11,787 bases of DNA from Alphaproteobacteria bacterium (GCA_027490875.1 JAIXXE010000032.1:1-11787), one strand, 5' to 3'. Shown: positions 4,884 to 11,787, counted from the first letter of the stretch. Notes: a model not told the origin generated them from the letters alone. Numbers and translations: made by a program.

Positions 4884-5552
4884 TCAGGCAAGGAGCGTAA
4901 AGACGAGCGAATCGGGAAAGCGTAACGGAGAAACGTCGTCAGCAGTCCCGTAGCCGTCAAGTGCATAGAGCGCGGCCTGAGTCGTATAGGTCTTCAGCTG
5001 ATTAGGGTGAACGAGTTGCAGATGGAGGTGCGGGGACCAGCCTCCATTAACTCTATGCCCGCCAAGGTTACCCAACACCGTATGGGCTGGAAGATGGGTT
5101 GAAGGTGTTAAAAACTTCTCCGCATTGGGAGTATCGAGGTGGGCAAAAATAAGGCCATAGTCGGTGTAGGGGCCCGCCGCAATCCGCGCAATGACTTGAC
5201 CGCCCCAGCCGCCATCAGGCTCTGGGTCTACGCGGTGAGTCATTACCTGAAGCGGCACTGGCGTTGCGACGGTTGTGCCAACGGGCACGTAAAAGTCTGT
5301 ACCTAAATGCCATGTTTTACCTTGCTGATGATAATGGTCGCGCCAGAGGATGGCGCGGTTTTCACCGTAGCCGCCGTAGCCATAGGTTGCTTGACGCGCT
5401 TGAAAAATCTCCTTCTCCCAGGCCTCACAAAAATCCGCATTAAGGAGGGGGTTCGTTGCGTTAACAGGAAAATCGCGCATCGCCAGCGCGTTAAAATCAA
5501 CCTGAGTCCAAACTCCATCAGGCAGGTCGGGAAAAAGGCTGCGAAAGAGCAT
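4884..5552 (-). CDS. M23-type (LytM-like) metallopeptidase, no signal peptide
   Basis: 222 aa. Zinc-site residues of M23 endopeptidases are all present: His82 and Asp86 in WHLGTDFYVPVGT (HxxxD), His138 in FAHLD, and His175-x-His177 in WSPHLHLQL. The segment YGGYGENRAILW before the first histidine resembles the M23 module of the large aminotransferase/phosphotransferase fusion proteins ('GGYxEPR...HLGIDLFxPAGTPV') rather than exported LytM/NlpD proteins. The N-terminus (MLFRSLFPDLPDGVWTQVDF) is not a signal peptide, so I infer a cytosolic protein that may not cut the cell wall. Its ATG overlaps the gatB stop (TAATG), implying translational coupling as last gene of the gat unit. Family call is good; substrate unknown. 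Confidence 0.8.
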   Translation of the reverse strand: MLFRSLFPDLPDGVWTQVDFNALAMRDFPVNATNPLLNADFCEAWEKEIFQARQATYGYGGYGENRAILWRDHYHQQGKTWHLGTDFYVPVGTTVATPVPLQVMTHRVDPEPDGGWGGQVIARIAAGPYTDYGLIFAHLDTPNAEKFLTPSTHLPAHTVLGNLGGHRVNGGWSPHLHLQLVHPNQLKTYTTQAALYALDGYGTADDVSPLRFPDSLVFTLLA

Positions 5553-6991
5553 TACTTTAATAACTCTTTTAAAAGTTTATCCACCAACCCCGGGTTAGCC
5601 TGGCCCTTGGTTTCCTTCATCACAAACCCGACAAAGCTGCCAAAAATGCGCTCGTTGCCGCTCTTGAATTTGGCCACGGCGTCGGGGTTTGCTGCCAGCG
5701 CGGCTTCACAGGCTTTACGCAACGCCCCTTCATCGGAAATCTGCGCCAGCCCCAGTTTGGCCACCAGCGTTTGGGCCTCGCCGCCGTTGGCAAGCATTTC
5801 GGCAAACACCTGCTTGCCGATTTTTCCGCTAATTTCACCCGCCTGAATCAGCTTCACCAACCCAGCCAACTGCGTGGCGGATATCGGAGAATTCTCGAGC
5901 GGTGTTTCGGTCTTGTTCAACACGGCAAACAGCTCGCTCACCAACCAGTTACAGCTTAGCTTGGCATCGGCGCCTGCGTTTAGCATGGCGGTAAAGTAAT
6001 CGGAGTAGCCCTTGTCGCTGGTCAGCAGTGCAATATCGTCGGCAGAAAGGCCCAGTGTGCCCAGTTCGGCCGCCAGTACGTGCGGCAGCGTGGGCAGCGT
6101 GGCGCGCACGGCCTCAATGCGGGCGGGTTCAATCACCAGCGGCAGCAGGTCGGGGTCGGGGAAATAGCGGTAGTCGTGCGCATCTTCCTTGCTGCGGAGC
6201 GTGCGGGTCTCGTTCTTTTCAGGGTCCCATAGGCGGGTTTCCTGGGCCACGGTGCCGCCTTGCTCGTAAATCTCGATCTGACGATGGGCTTCATGCTCAA
6301 TCGCCGCCATGACGTGACGAATGGAGTTCAGGTTCTTAATCTCGCAACGCGTGCGGTAGGGTTCGCCACTCTTGCGTACCGAGATGTTCGCATCGCAGCG
6401 CAGGTTGCCCTTTTCCATATCGCCGTCGCACACGCCAATCCAGCGCACCAGTGTACGCATCGCCTTCATGTACGCGCCCGCTTCTTCCGGCGAACGAATG
6501 TCGGGTTCGCTTACAATTTCCATCAGCGGTACGCCCGCACGGTTAAGGTCGACGTGGCTGACGTTCACACCCAAGTCATGCACGCTCTTGCCGGCATCCT
6601 CTTCCAGGTGCATGCGCGTAATGGCGATGCTCTTGCGCGTGCCGTTCAGGTCAATTTCCAGCTTGCCGTGCTGCACGATGGGTTGGTCGTACTGGCTGAT
6701 TTGGTAACCCTTGGGCAGGTCGGGGTAATAGTAATTCTTGCGCGCAAACACACTGCGTTCGGCAATCGTGGCGTCAATCGCGAGGCCCAATTTAATCCCC
6801 GCGTCCACCGCGCCGCTGTTCAGTACTGGCAGCATGCCGGGCATGCCAAGGTCGATGGGCGAGGCCTGCGTGTTGGGCTCGGCGCCAAACGTTGTCGCGC
6901 TACCGCTGAACAGCTTGCTGCTCGTCGTAATCTGGGCGTGAACTTCCAGCCCAATCACGTACTCGTAGCCTTTAGGGAGGGGGGCGGTCAT
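5552..6991 (-). CDS. gatB: Aspartyl/glutamyl-tRNA amidotransferase subunit B
   Basis: 479 aa, normal for GatB. It carries the kinase-like cradle motifs in order: GLEVHAQ (14-20), KNYYYPDLPKGYQISQYD (about 85-102), RMHLEEDAGK, DLNRAGVPLMEIVSEPD, CEIKNLNS and DYRYFPDPDL, then the helical and YqeY-like tail ending GQANPGLVDKLLKELLK. GatB phosphorylates the misacylated Glu-tRNA(Gln) or Asp-tRNA(Asn) with ATP, and ammonia from GatA then gives Gln- or Asn-tRNA. A strong AAGGAG (6998-7003) sits 6 nt before the ATG. It follows the small membrane protein by 3 nt and overlaps the peptidase start by 1 nt. No missing key region is seen. Confidence 0.97.
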   Translation of the reverse strand: MTAPLPKGYEYVIGLEVHAQITTSSKLFSGSATTFGAEPNTQASPIDLGMPGMLPVLNSGAVDAGIKLGLAIDATIAERSVFARKNYYYPDLPKGYQISQYDQPIVQHGKLEIDLNGTRKSIAITRMHLEEDAGKSVHDLGVNVSHVDLNRAGVPLMEIVSEPDIRSPEEAGAYMKAMRTLVRWIGVCDGDMEKGNLRCDANISVRKSGEPYRTRCEIKNLNSIRHVMAAIEHEAHRQIEIYEQGGTVAQETRLWDPEKNETRTLRSKEDAHDYRYFPDPDLLPLVIEPARIEAVRATLPTLPHVLAAELGTLGLSADDIALLTSDKGYSDYFTAMLNAGADAKLSCNWLVSELFAVLNKTETPLENSPISATQLAGLVKLIQAGEISGKIGKQVFAEMLANGGEAQTLVAKLGLAQISDEGALRKACEAALAANPDAVAKFKSGNERIFGSFVGFVMKETKGQANPGLVDKLLKELLK

Positions 6992-6994
6992 GTC

Positions 6995-7360
6995 TTACTC
7001 CTTCCGTGCCTTAAACAGGCGCCAATGGAAGCCAAACACCAGCAGCCCCAGCAGCAGGTAAATCGTGCTATGGGCGGCTTCACGCTGGCTGTTTTCGCGC
7101 TGGGTAATTGCTTGGTTCACACGGTCACGCGCAACCTCTTCGGCACTGCGGGGCACGTCGGCCTTGGTGATGTCATCCCAACGCGTTTCGGCCACGCTGA
7201 TGCTGGGGGGAATGGCCAAATCCAGCCCACTGGTGAGCAACCCTGCCGCACTGAAGGTGCCGACAATCAAGCTGAACCCACACACACCGGCCAGATAGAG
7301 CTGGAAGATGAGGTTGGCCCAGCTGTTGGGCACTGCGGATGGGGCAGGGTTTTTGGCCAT
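6995..7360 (-). CDS. Small two-helix membrane protein (DUF5671-like?)
   Basis: 121 aa. Two hydrophobic helices at about residues 17-43 (LIFQLYLAGVCGFSLIVGTFSAAGLL) and 98-113 (STIYLLLGLLVFGFHWRLF) bracket a polar middle of about 55 residues containing RSAEEVARDRVNQAITQRENSQREAAH, which is probably helical. The layout of an aromatic/Ser-rich first helix and a last helix ending in HWRLFK recalls DUF5671 membrane proteins, but I am unsure. It lies between the oxidoreductase (12 nt) and gatB (3 nt), so it must be cotranscribed with the gat genes. Nothing suggests a part in tRNA amidation. Function unknown; the gene is likely real from membrane pattern and tight packing. Confidence 0.72.
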   Translation of the reverse strand: MAKNPAPSAVPNSWANLIFQLYLAGVCGFSLIVGTFSAAGLLTSGLDLAIPPSISVAETRWDDITKADVPRSAEEVARDRVNQAITQRENSQREAAHSTIYLLLGLLVFGFHWRLFKARKE

Positions 7361-7372
7361 GGGAAGGTGACC

Positions 7373-7939
7373 TTACTTACCCTTAACCCAGCGCAGCGTA
7401 GCCTTGCCCATGCGCTCGCCAAAGGCTGCGGCGTAGGCTTGATCTTCGGCGTTGGGGTTGGTTTCGGAAGCGGGGCCGTTATCGCTTTGTGCCATCAAGC
7501 CCACCCAGCTACCCAAACGGTTGAGCCCTTGACCATCGCCGCTAAAGCTGCTGGGCCAAATCCCTTGGCTTACCCAAATCATGCTATGTTGGGCGGCAAA
7601 GGTGGCCAGTGTTTGGAGTGTCCCCAGCTTATCGCCGCTCGCGCTGCCACTGTTGGTAAAGCCGGCGGCAAATTTATCCTTCCAGACCTGACCGAACCAC
7701 AGCTTGCTGCTGGCATCCATGAACGCTTTAAACGGTGCGGAGACTGTTCCCATATAGGTGGGGCTGCCAAAAATGATTCCGTCGGCCTTGTGCAAGTGTT
7801 CCCATAATGCATCGTTAAGCTCTGCCACATTGTGAATGTCGGCAGTACAGCCAGAATTCCTAACACCTTCTGCAACTTTTTTGGCGAGCACTTCGGTGTG
7901 CCCAAAGCCGCTGTGGTAGGCGATACAGATATGAGTCAT
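7373..7939 (-). CDS. Flavodoxin-family (WrbA-like) NAD(P)H:quinone oxidoreductase
   Basis: 188 aa from the ATG at 7937-7939. The open frame extends further upstream, but AGGAG 7 nt before this ATG fixes the start. The FMN phosphate loop is the N-terminal HICIAYHSGFGHTEVLA, and GIIFGSPTYMGTVSAPFKAFMDASSKLWF is the second flavin loop, close to WrbA's 'GTPTRFGNM..F.D.TGGLW'. The C-terminal AEDQAYAAAFGERMGKATL matches the last helix of the family. Such enzymes reduce quinones by two electrons in the cytosol, protecting against semiquinone stress; the exact acceptor is not shown. It lies 17 nt after gatA and before a small membrane protein, splitting gatA from gatB. Family is firm, function moderate. 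Confidence 0.88.
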   Translation of the reverse strand: MTHICIAYHSGFGHTEVLAKKVAEGVRNSGCTADIHNVAELNDALWEHLHKADGIIFGSPTYMGTVSAPFKAFMDASSKLWFGQVWKDKFAAGFTNSGSASGDKLGTLQTLATFAAQHSMIWVSQGIWPSSFSGDGQGLNRLGSWVGLMAQSDNGPASETNPNAEDQAYAAAFGERMGKATLRWVKGK

Positions 7940-7946
7940 GGTCGTT

Positions 7947-7951
7947 CTCCT
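7947..7951 (-). promoter_or_regulatory. Shine-Dalgarno AGGAG of the oxidoreductase gene
   Basis: AGGAG on the minus strand, 7 nt before the ATG at 7939, within the 17-nt gap after the gatA stop. It decides the start of this gene against longer frames that run back into gatA. Confidence 0.8.
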
Positions 7952-7956
7952 CGTTG

Positions 7957-9432
7957 TTAATAATTTTGGATAAAGGGTATTTGGAAAGGTCCGCGCAATT
8001 GCTCCCACGCATGGGCCAACTGCAACAGGCGACCTTCACTCCAGCGTGGGCCAATCATTTGTAAACCAATCGGCAGCGTTACGCCGTCTTCGGCTGCCGT
8101 ACCGCAGGGTACGGAAAGCCCCGGCAGGCCAGCCATACTCGCTGGAATGGTAAACGCATCTTCCAGGTACAGGCTCACGGGGTCTTTGGCTTTGGCGCCA
8201 ATCTTAAAGGGCAGGCTTGGTGCGGTGGGGCAGAACAAGACATCCACCTGCTTAAATACGGCGTCAAACTCGTTGGCAATCAGCGTGCGCACCTGCATGG
8301 CCTTGGTGTAGTAGGCATCGTAATAGCCGCTGGAAAGCGCATAGTTACCCACCATGATGCGGCGCTTCACTTCGTCTCCAAAGCCAGCGGTGCGACTGTT
8401 GATGTAGGTCTCAATCAATCCGCTACCTTCGACGCGCAGGCCGTAACGCATGCCATCGTAGCGCGCCAGGTTGCTCGCGGCCTCGGCAGGCGCCACAATG
8501 TAGTAGGCGGCCACAGCGTAGGGTGTGCTGGGCAGCGAAACCTCGACCAGTTCAGCGCCTTGGGCCTCAAAACGTTGGGCAGCCGCGTGGATGGCAGCTT
8601 TAATCACAGGGTTTAAGGCCTCGATGAAATACTCGCGCGGCAACCCAATCTTCAAGCCCTTCAGATTAACTTGCTTAAGCTCGCCCACCCAGTCCGGCAC
8701 CGCCAGCGGTGCACTGGTAGAATCGTTGGCATCGTGCCCTGCAATGGTTTGCAACAGCAGCGCGGCATCGGCAGTGTTACGCGCAAACACGCCCGCTTGG
8801 TCAAGGCTGCTGGCAAACGCCACCATCCCAAAACGGCTGCAGCGGCCATAGGTGGGTTTAATCCCAACAGTACCCGTAAAGCTGGCGGGCTGGCGGATGG
8901 AACCACCTGTGTCGCTACCGGTAGCACCAAAGCAGGCGTAGGCAGCCACGGCGGCGGCGCTGCCGCTGCTGCTACCGCCCGGCACGCGGTTAACATCCCA
9001 TGGGTTGCGGGCGGGGCCGAAGGCGCTGTTCTCGCCGCTGCCACCCATGGCAAATTCATCCATGTTCAGCTTACCTACATTCACCGCACCAGCTGCCCAC
9101 AGCTTGGCGGTGACTGTGCTTTCATAGGCGGGTACAAAGGGTTCTAACATTTTGCTCGCGGCGGTAGTTTTAATGCCTGCGGTGCAGAATAAATCCTTCA
9201 CCCCCAGCGGCAGGCCCGCCAAGGGGCCTGCAGTACCAGCGGCATAGGCGGCATCGGCAGCGGCGGCCTGCTCCAACGCCTTGGTTTCGGTAATATGCAG
9301 GTAGGCATTCAGTGGCGCAATGGCAGCGGCACGCGCCAAGGTTGTACGCGCCAATTCGGTGGCAGAAAGTTCTTTTTTGCGCAGCTTGGCCAGCGTTTCG
9401 GTGGCCGAAAGAGTGAGGAGGGACTGGGTCAT
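7957..9432 (-). CDS. gatA: Aspartyl/glutamyl-tRNA amidotransferase subunit A
   Basis: 491 aa, standard GatA size. The amidase signature is intact with the Ser-cisSer-Lys triad: Lys79 in LPLGVKDLF, cis-Ser154 in VPGGSSSGSAAAV and the nucleophile Ser178 in GSDTGGSIRQPAS, the same positions as in the Staphylococcus aureus enzyme. It hydrolyses glutamine, and ammonia is tunnelled to GatB for transamidation of mischarged tRNA. GGAG (9439-9442) lies 6 nt before the ATG, inside the last codons of gatC, which ends 3 nt upstream. It is the second gene of the leftward unit. The C-terminus (GPFQIPFIQNY) is complete. No oddities. Confidence 0.97.
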   Translation of the reverse strand: MTQSLLTLSATETLAKLRKKELSATELARTTLARAAAIAPLNAYLHITETKALEQAAAADAAYAAGTAGPLAGLPLGVKDLFCTAGIKTTAASKMLEPFVPAYESTVTAKLWAAGAVNVGKLNMDEFAMGGSGENSAFGPARNPWDVNRVPGGSSSGSAAAVAAYACFGATGSDTGGSIRQPASFTGTVGIKPTYGRCSRFGMVAFASSLDQAGVFARNTADAALLLQTIAGHDANDSTSAPLAVPDWVGELKQVNLKGLKIGLPREYFIEALNPVIKAAIHAAAQRFEAQGAELVEVSLPSTPYAVAAYYIVAPAEAASNLARYDGMRYGLRVEGSGLIETYINSRTAGFGDEVKRRIMVGNYALSSGYYDAYYTKAMQVRTLIANEFDAVFKQVDVLFCPTAPSLPFKIGAKAKDPVSLYLEDAFTIPASMAGLPGLSVPCGTAAEDGVTLPIGLQMIGPRWSEGRLLQLAHAWEQLRGPFQIPFIQNY

Positions 9433-9435
9433 AAA

Positions 9436-9729
9436 CTACTCCACCACCTTGGGCACCACGTAAAAGCCATGTTCGGCCTTCACGGCGCTGCGTTGCAGGG
9501 TTTCGCGCTGGTTGGCAGAGGTCACAACGTCGGGCCGTTCGGGCGTACTGGGCAGGTTGGCGGTGCTGGTAAGTGGCCTGATTCCGTCGGTATTAAGCTG
9601 TTTGAGCTGGTCAACAAACCCTAAAATATTGGCAAATTGCGTGCGAAAGGTTGCCAGCGCTTCACCTTCAAAACGTAGCCGCGAGAGCAGCGCAAGCTTT
9701 TGTAATTCTTTATCAGAAATCTCTGCCAT
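9436..9729 (-). CDS. gatC: Aspartyl/glutamyl-tRNA amidotransferase subunit C
   Basis: 97 aa from the ATG at 9727-9729. An in-frame ATG at 9738 would add MGE; I prefer 9729 because MAEISDKELQKLALLSRL then aligns without gaps to typical GatC starts, and AAGGGG lies 9 nt before it. The protein shows the GatC pattern: an N-terminal helix with LALLSRL, then FANILGFVDQLKQLNTDGIRPLTS, and a C-terminal HGFYVVPKVVE that packs between GatA and GatB. It stabilises the complex and has no catalysis of its own. First gene of the six-gene leftward unit, divergent from ruvX with 47 bp between starts; TTGAAA (minus strand, 9785-9790) is a weak -35 candidate. Confidence 0.94.
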   Translation of the reverse strand: MAEISDKELQKLALLSRLRFEGEALATFRTQFANILGFVDQLKQLNTDGIRPLTSTANLPSTPERPDVVTSANQRETLQRSAVKAEHGFYVVPKVVE

Positions 9730-9742
9730 CTCACCCATCCCC

Positions 9743-9771
9743 TTGACCTTTTAACCAGCGCACCTTATGCC
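9743..9771 (+). promoter_or_regulatory. Candidate ruvX promoter (leaderless)
   Basis: TTGACC (9743-9748, 5/6 match), a 17-bp spacer and TATGCC (9766-9771, weak -10) would start transcription at about 9777-9778, which is the ruvX start codon. No Shine-Dalgarno precedes that ATG. Confidence 0.4.
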
Positions 9772-9776
9772 AGAGT

Positions 9777-10235
9777 ATGCTAATTTTCAAGCCAATTCCA
9801 TCAACGGGTAAGGTTCTGGGGCTCGACGTAGGCACCAAGCGGGTGGGGGTGGCAATCTCCAACAGCACCCAAACCACGGCCTTACCCAGGCCGCAATTGC
9901 CCCGTGCTTGGAAGGATTTAAAGGCCAGCCTGATTGCCCTAGACCCCGCAGGCATTGTGCTGGGCGAGCCCCTGCACATGAGCGGTGAAGCCGGCAAGGA
10001 AGTGCAAAGCGTGGCCGACCTTGCCGCCCTGATTGCCAAGGAGCTTAACCTGCCCGTGGCGCTGTTCGATGAACGCCTGACCAGCCACGCCGCCGAAGCC
10101 GCCTACTTTGAACAACGGGTGACCGACAGCCGCCAAACCCGTGCCAGCAAGGCCCACAGTGTCGGGCAGATTGACAGCACTGCCGCCACGCTGCTGTTGC
10201 AAACGTGGCTGGAAGCCCGAAAGAATAACCCATGA
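9777..10235 (+). CDS. ruvX: YqgF/RuvX family nuclease (putative Holliday junction resolvase)
   Basis: 152 aa, normal for the family. RNase H-like fold motifs: GLDVGTKRVGVAIS with Asp17, the second strand GIVLGEPLHMSGEAGKE, FDERLTS with Asp98-Glu99 near residue 98, and QIDSTAATLLLQTWL with Asp133. These acidic residues would bind the metal ions. Family knowledge: YqgF is essential in E. coli for 16S rRNA 5' maturation and is related to RuvC-type resolvases. GEPLHMSG replaces the more common 'GLPLxxDG', a mild deviation. It starts at an ATG without Shine-Dalgarno, with promoter hexamers just upstream, and overlaps phrB by 4 nt (ATGA). Identification is firm; the resolvase label is by family only. 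Confidence 0.93.
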   Translation: MLIFKPIPSTGKVLGLDVGTKRVGVAISNSTQTTALPRPQLPRAWKDLKASLIALDPAGIVLGEPLHMSGEAGKEVQSVADLAALIAKELNLPVALFDERLTSHAAEAAYFEQRVTDSRQTRASKAHSVGQIDSTAATLLLQTWLEARKNNP

Positions 10236-11656
10236 AGACCCAACCCCTTACGCTTTGGTGGGTGCGGAATGACCTCCGCACCGACGACAACCCCGCCCTG
10301 CGCTGGGCGGCTGAACGGGGCGAGGTGGTGCCCGTCTTCATTGCGGGCGATGCCACACTTCGCCCGTTAGGTGGGGCCAGCCAATGGTGGCTGCATTATA
10401 GCTTGCAGGCTTTGGGGCAGGGGGCTCCGCTTCACCTTACCCAAGGTGCGGCGTGGGCCGAATTGCCTCGGCTTGCCAAAGTGGCTGGAGCCAGTGCGGT
10501 GGTGTGGAGCCGTGGCTATGCGCCCGATGAAATTGCCCAAAGCAAAGCGGTGAAAGCCGCACTGGAGCAGGCTGGTATTGAAGCCCATAGTGTCCATGGC
10601 AATTGCCTGCGCGAACCATGGGAGATCGCCAACGCTGAAGGCGCACCCATGAAGGTATTTACCCCTTACTGGAAGCGCGTGCTGGCTGCAGGGTGGAATG
10701 CACCAGAATCCGCGCCAACCGTAACGTGGCGGTCGCTGGCGGGCGGCCTGGCGTTGGCCGACTTGGGGCTGCTCCCCAGCCAGCCAAACTGGGCCGAGGG
10801 GTGGAACGAAATGTGGCAGCCCGGGCAAGCAGGCGCGCATGCTCGCGCCGAGGAGTTTTTTACCTTAGGCCTTAACGGCTACGGCGAGCGTCGCAACCGA
10901 CCGGATTTGCCCAATGTCTCGCGGCTCTCTCCCGCCATTCATTTTGGTGAAGTTTCGGTACGGCGGCTCGCGCAGCTGGCCAATCAACGTGCCGCACAGC
11001 AACCTAGCCTTCGCAGCGACGCCGACAAGTTTTTAAGCGAACTGGGCTGGCGGGAGTTCGCCCACCACCTGCTCTATCATTACCCAACCCTGCCCACCCA
11101 AAACTGGAAGGATGGCTTTAACAGCTACCCATGGCGCAACCCCGCGACCGACCCCACTGCCGCCGCCGACCTGCGCGCATGGCAGCGCGGCCAAACGGGC
11201 TACCCCTTTGTGGATGCGGGCATGCGCCAACTCTACCAAACGGGGTGGCTGCATAACCGCGTGCGGATGGTGGTGGCGAGTTTTCTCATTAAGCATCTGC
11301 GTATTCATTGGCAGCATGGCGAGGCTTGGTTCTGGGATACGCTCTGCGATGCCGACGCCGCCAGCAACGCCGCCAGCTGGCAATGGGTGGCGGGTTCAGG
11401 CGCCGACGCCGCGCCCTATTTCCGTATTTTTAACCCCTTCGGGCAGGGGGAAAAGTTCGACCCCAACGGCCATTACACACGGCAGTACTGCCCCGAGCTG
11501 GCCCTGTTACCCAACGAACATTTGCAGCAGCCGTGGGCCGCCCCCGCGCTGGTGTTAAAGGCTGCCGGTGTTGACCTTGGCACCACCTACCCACACCCGA
11601 TTGTGAATCACGAAGCCGCCCGCGCCGCTGCCATGGCGGGCTATGAACAGATTTAG
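10232..11656 (+). CDS. phrB: Deoxyribodipyrimidine (CPD) photolyase
   Basis: 474 aa, usual length for class I photolyases. The N-terminal alpha/beta antenna domain begins LTLWWVRNDLRTDDNPALRWA. The FAD-binding helical domain contains FLSELGWREFAHHLLYHYP (Trp273), GYPFVDAGMRQLYQTGWLHNR (about 327-347), MVVASFLIKHLRIHWQHGEAWFW and NAASWQWVAGSGADAAPYFRIFNP. Asn379, four residues before Trp383, matches the flavin-N5 asparagine of E. coli PhrB, and tryptophans of the electron-transfer chain are kept. It splits cyclobutane pyrimidine dimers using blue light; the antenna (probably folate) cannot be proven here. Its ATG overlaps the ruvX stop (ATGA), so it is translationally coupled. A hairpin ends the unit. 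A cryptochrome is possible but less likely. Confidence 0.95.
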   Translation: MKTQPLTLWWVRNDLRTDDNPALRWAAERGEVVPVFIAGDATLRPLGGASQWWLHYSLQALGQGAPLHLTQGAAWAELPRLAKVAGASAVVWSRGYAPDEIAQSKAVKAALEQAGIEAHSVHGNCLREPWEIANAEGAPMKVFTPYWKRVLAAGWNAPESAPTVTWRSLAGGLALADLGLLPSQPNWAEGWNEMWQPGQAGAHARAEEFFTLGLNGYGERRNRPDLPNVSRLSPAIHFGEVSVRRLAQLANQRAAQQPSLRSDADKFLSELGWREFAHHLLYHYPTLPTQNWKDGFNSYPWRNPATDPTAAADLRAWQRGQTGYPFVDAGMRQLYQTGWLHNRVRMVVASFLIKHLRIHWQHGEAWFWDTLCDADAASNAASWQWVAGSGADAAPYFRIFNPFGQGEKFDPNGHYTRQYCPELALLPNEHLQQPWAAPALVLKAAGVDLGTTYPHPIVNHEAARAAAMAGYEQI

Positions 11657-11661
11657 GGGCC

Positions 11662-11698
11662 AACGAACTAGGCCCTGCAACTTTGCAGGGCCTTCGTT
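11662..11698. terminator. Strong hairpin after phrB, probably bidirectional
   Basis: GGCCCTGCAA (11671-11680) pairs perfectly with TTGCAGGGCC (11683-11692) across a 2-nt loop, and AACGAA (11662-11667) with TTCGTT (11693-11698) extends the stem past a 3-nt bulge. It starts 5 nt after the phrB stop and lies before the end of a probable convergent gene. There is no T-run on either side, so termination is inferred from stem strength and position. Confidence 0.6.
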
Positions 11699-11721
11699 CC
11701 ATCGAAAATAGGCTGACAAAC

Positions 11722-11787
11722 TCAGATCATCCTTACGGGTATGCCACGAGCCTCAGCTCTGGCAACGGTATCCTGTGCCTCTGCTGA
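11722..11787 (-). CDS. C-terminal end of an unknown leftward gene (5' end outside window)
   Basis: Reading leftward from the right edge there are 21 open codons ending SAEAQDTVARAEARGIPVRMI and a TGA at 11722-11724. The alternating Ala/Glu/Arg helix followed by a short strand (IPVRMI) is protein-like and lies directly beyond the phrB hairpin, as expected for convergent genes. It is too short to name; small peptidase-inhibitor-type proteins have similar ARAEA-GxPxRV endings, but that is only a resemblance. The opposite strand is also open from an ATG at 11741, without a ribosome binding site. Confidence 0.4.
   Translation of the reverse strand, partial: SAEAQDTVARAEARGIPVRMI

Noticed and set aside
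6260..7807. 515-codon open frame on the + strand, antisense to gatB, the small membrane protein and the oxidoreductase gene
   Set aside because: It lies opposite genes with clear family motifs, and its translation is rich in His, Gly and Val without recognisable domains. It is typical of GC-rich third-position bias in the true genes.
9730..9738. Upstream ATG of gatC at 9738
   Set aside because: The start at 9729 aligns better with known GatC N-termini and has AAGGGG at 9 nt. The difference is only three residues, so this is a preference and not proof.
1..11787. CRISPR arrays, tRNA/rRNA genes, insertion sequences, prophage or defence genes
   Set aside because: No regularly spaced repeats, cloverleaf-like GGTTCGAATCC-type segments, transposase motifs or phage proteins were found on either strand by reading.

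Overview
The window looks like an ordinary chromosomal segment of a proteobacterium, most likely an alphaproteobacterium. The reasons are a PhaR/PHB_acc-type regulator beside a PHA synthase-like gene, a complete GatCAB amidotransferase, GC-rich codon use with long antisense shadow frames, and several start codons without a Shine-Dalgarno sequence. The taxonomic call is inference. I see no CRISPR array, tRNA, rRNA, prophage or insertion sequence, and no system that I would call clearly new.

Layout. (a) 1-1746: a divergent polyhydroxyalkanoate pair, phaR leftward (cut by the window edge) and a compact phaC-like synthase rightward, with only 38 bp between the start codons. (b) 1747-1971: non-coding, with a small hairpin, an 83-bp REP-like palindrome and the leader of the next gene. 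(c) 1972-2768: an unknown 126-aa acidic protein, a double hairpin/terminator, then a PQ-loop/SemiSWEET-like small membrane protein. (d) 2850-4037: a biosynthetic-type thiolase, which could supply acetoacetyl-CoA to the PHA pathway. (e) 4038-4862: 225 bp of promoter-like DNA, then two unknown small genes 3 bp apart. (f) 4884-9729, all leftward: a six-gene unit, gatC - gatA - flavodoxin-family oxidoreductase - small membrane protein - gatB - M23-type metallopeptidase, with gaps of at most 17 bp and a TAATG stop/start overlap at its end. (g) 9777-11656: ruvX (YqgF) and a CPD photolyase gene overlapping by ATGA, ending in a strong hairpin. (h) 11722-11787: the probable C-terminal end of a convergent leftward gene.

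How the genes fit together: PhaR, PhaC and the thiolase point to carbon storage as polyhydroxybutyrate. GatCAB makes Gln-tRNA(Gln) and/or Asn-tRNA(Asn) by transamidation. RuvX (rRNA processing/nuclease) and photolyase (light-driven DNA repair) form a small housekeeping operon divergent from gatC.

Points most worth a second look: the compact phaR/phaC divergent control region with a CTGCC-N7-GGCAG palindrome over the phaC start; -10-like hexamers placed 5-6 nt before three start codons, suggesting leaderless mRNAs; the split gat operon ending in a cytosolic M23-type peptidase; an orphan protein with a repeated PNE(F/Y)xDW motif; and the REP-like element.
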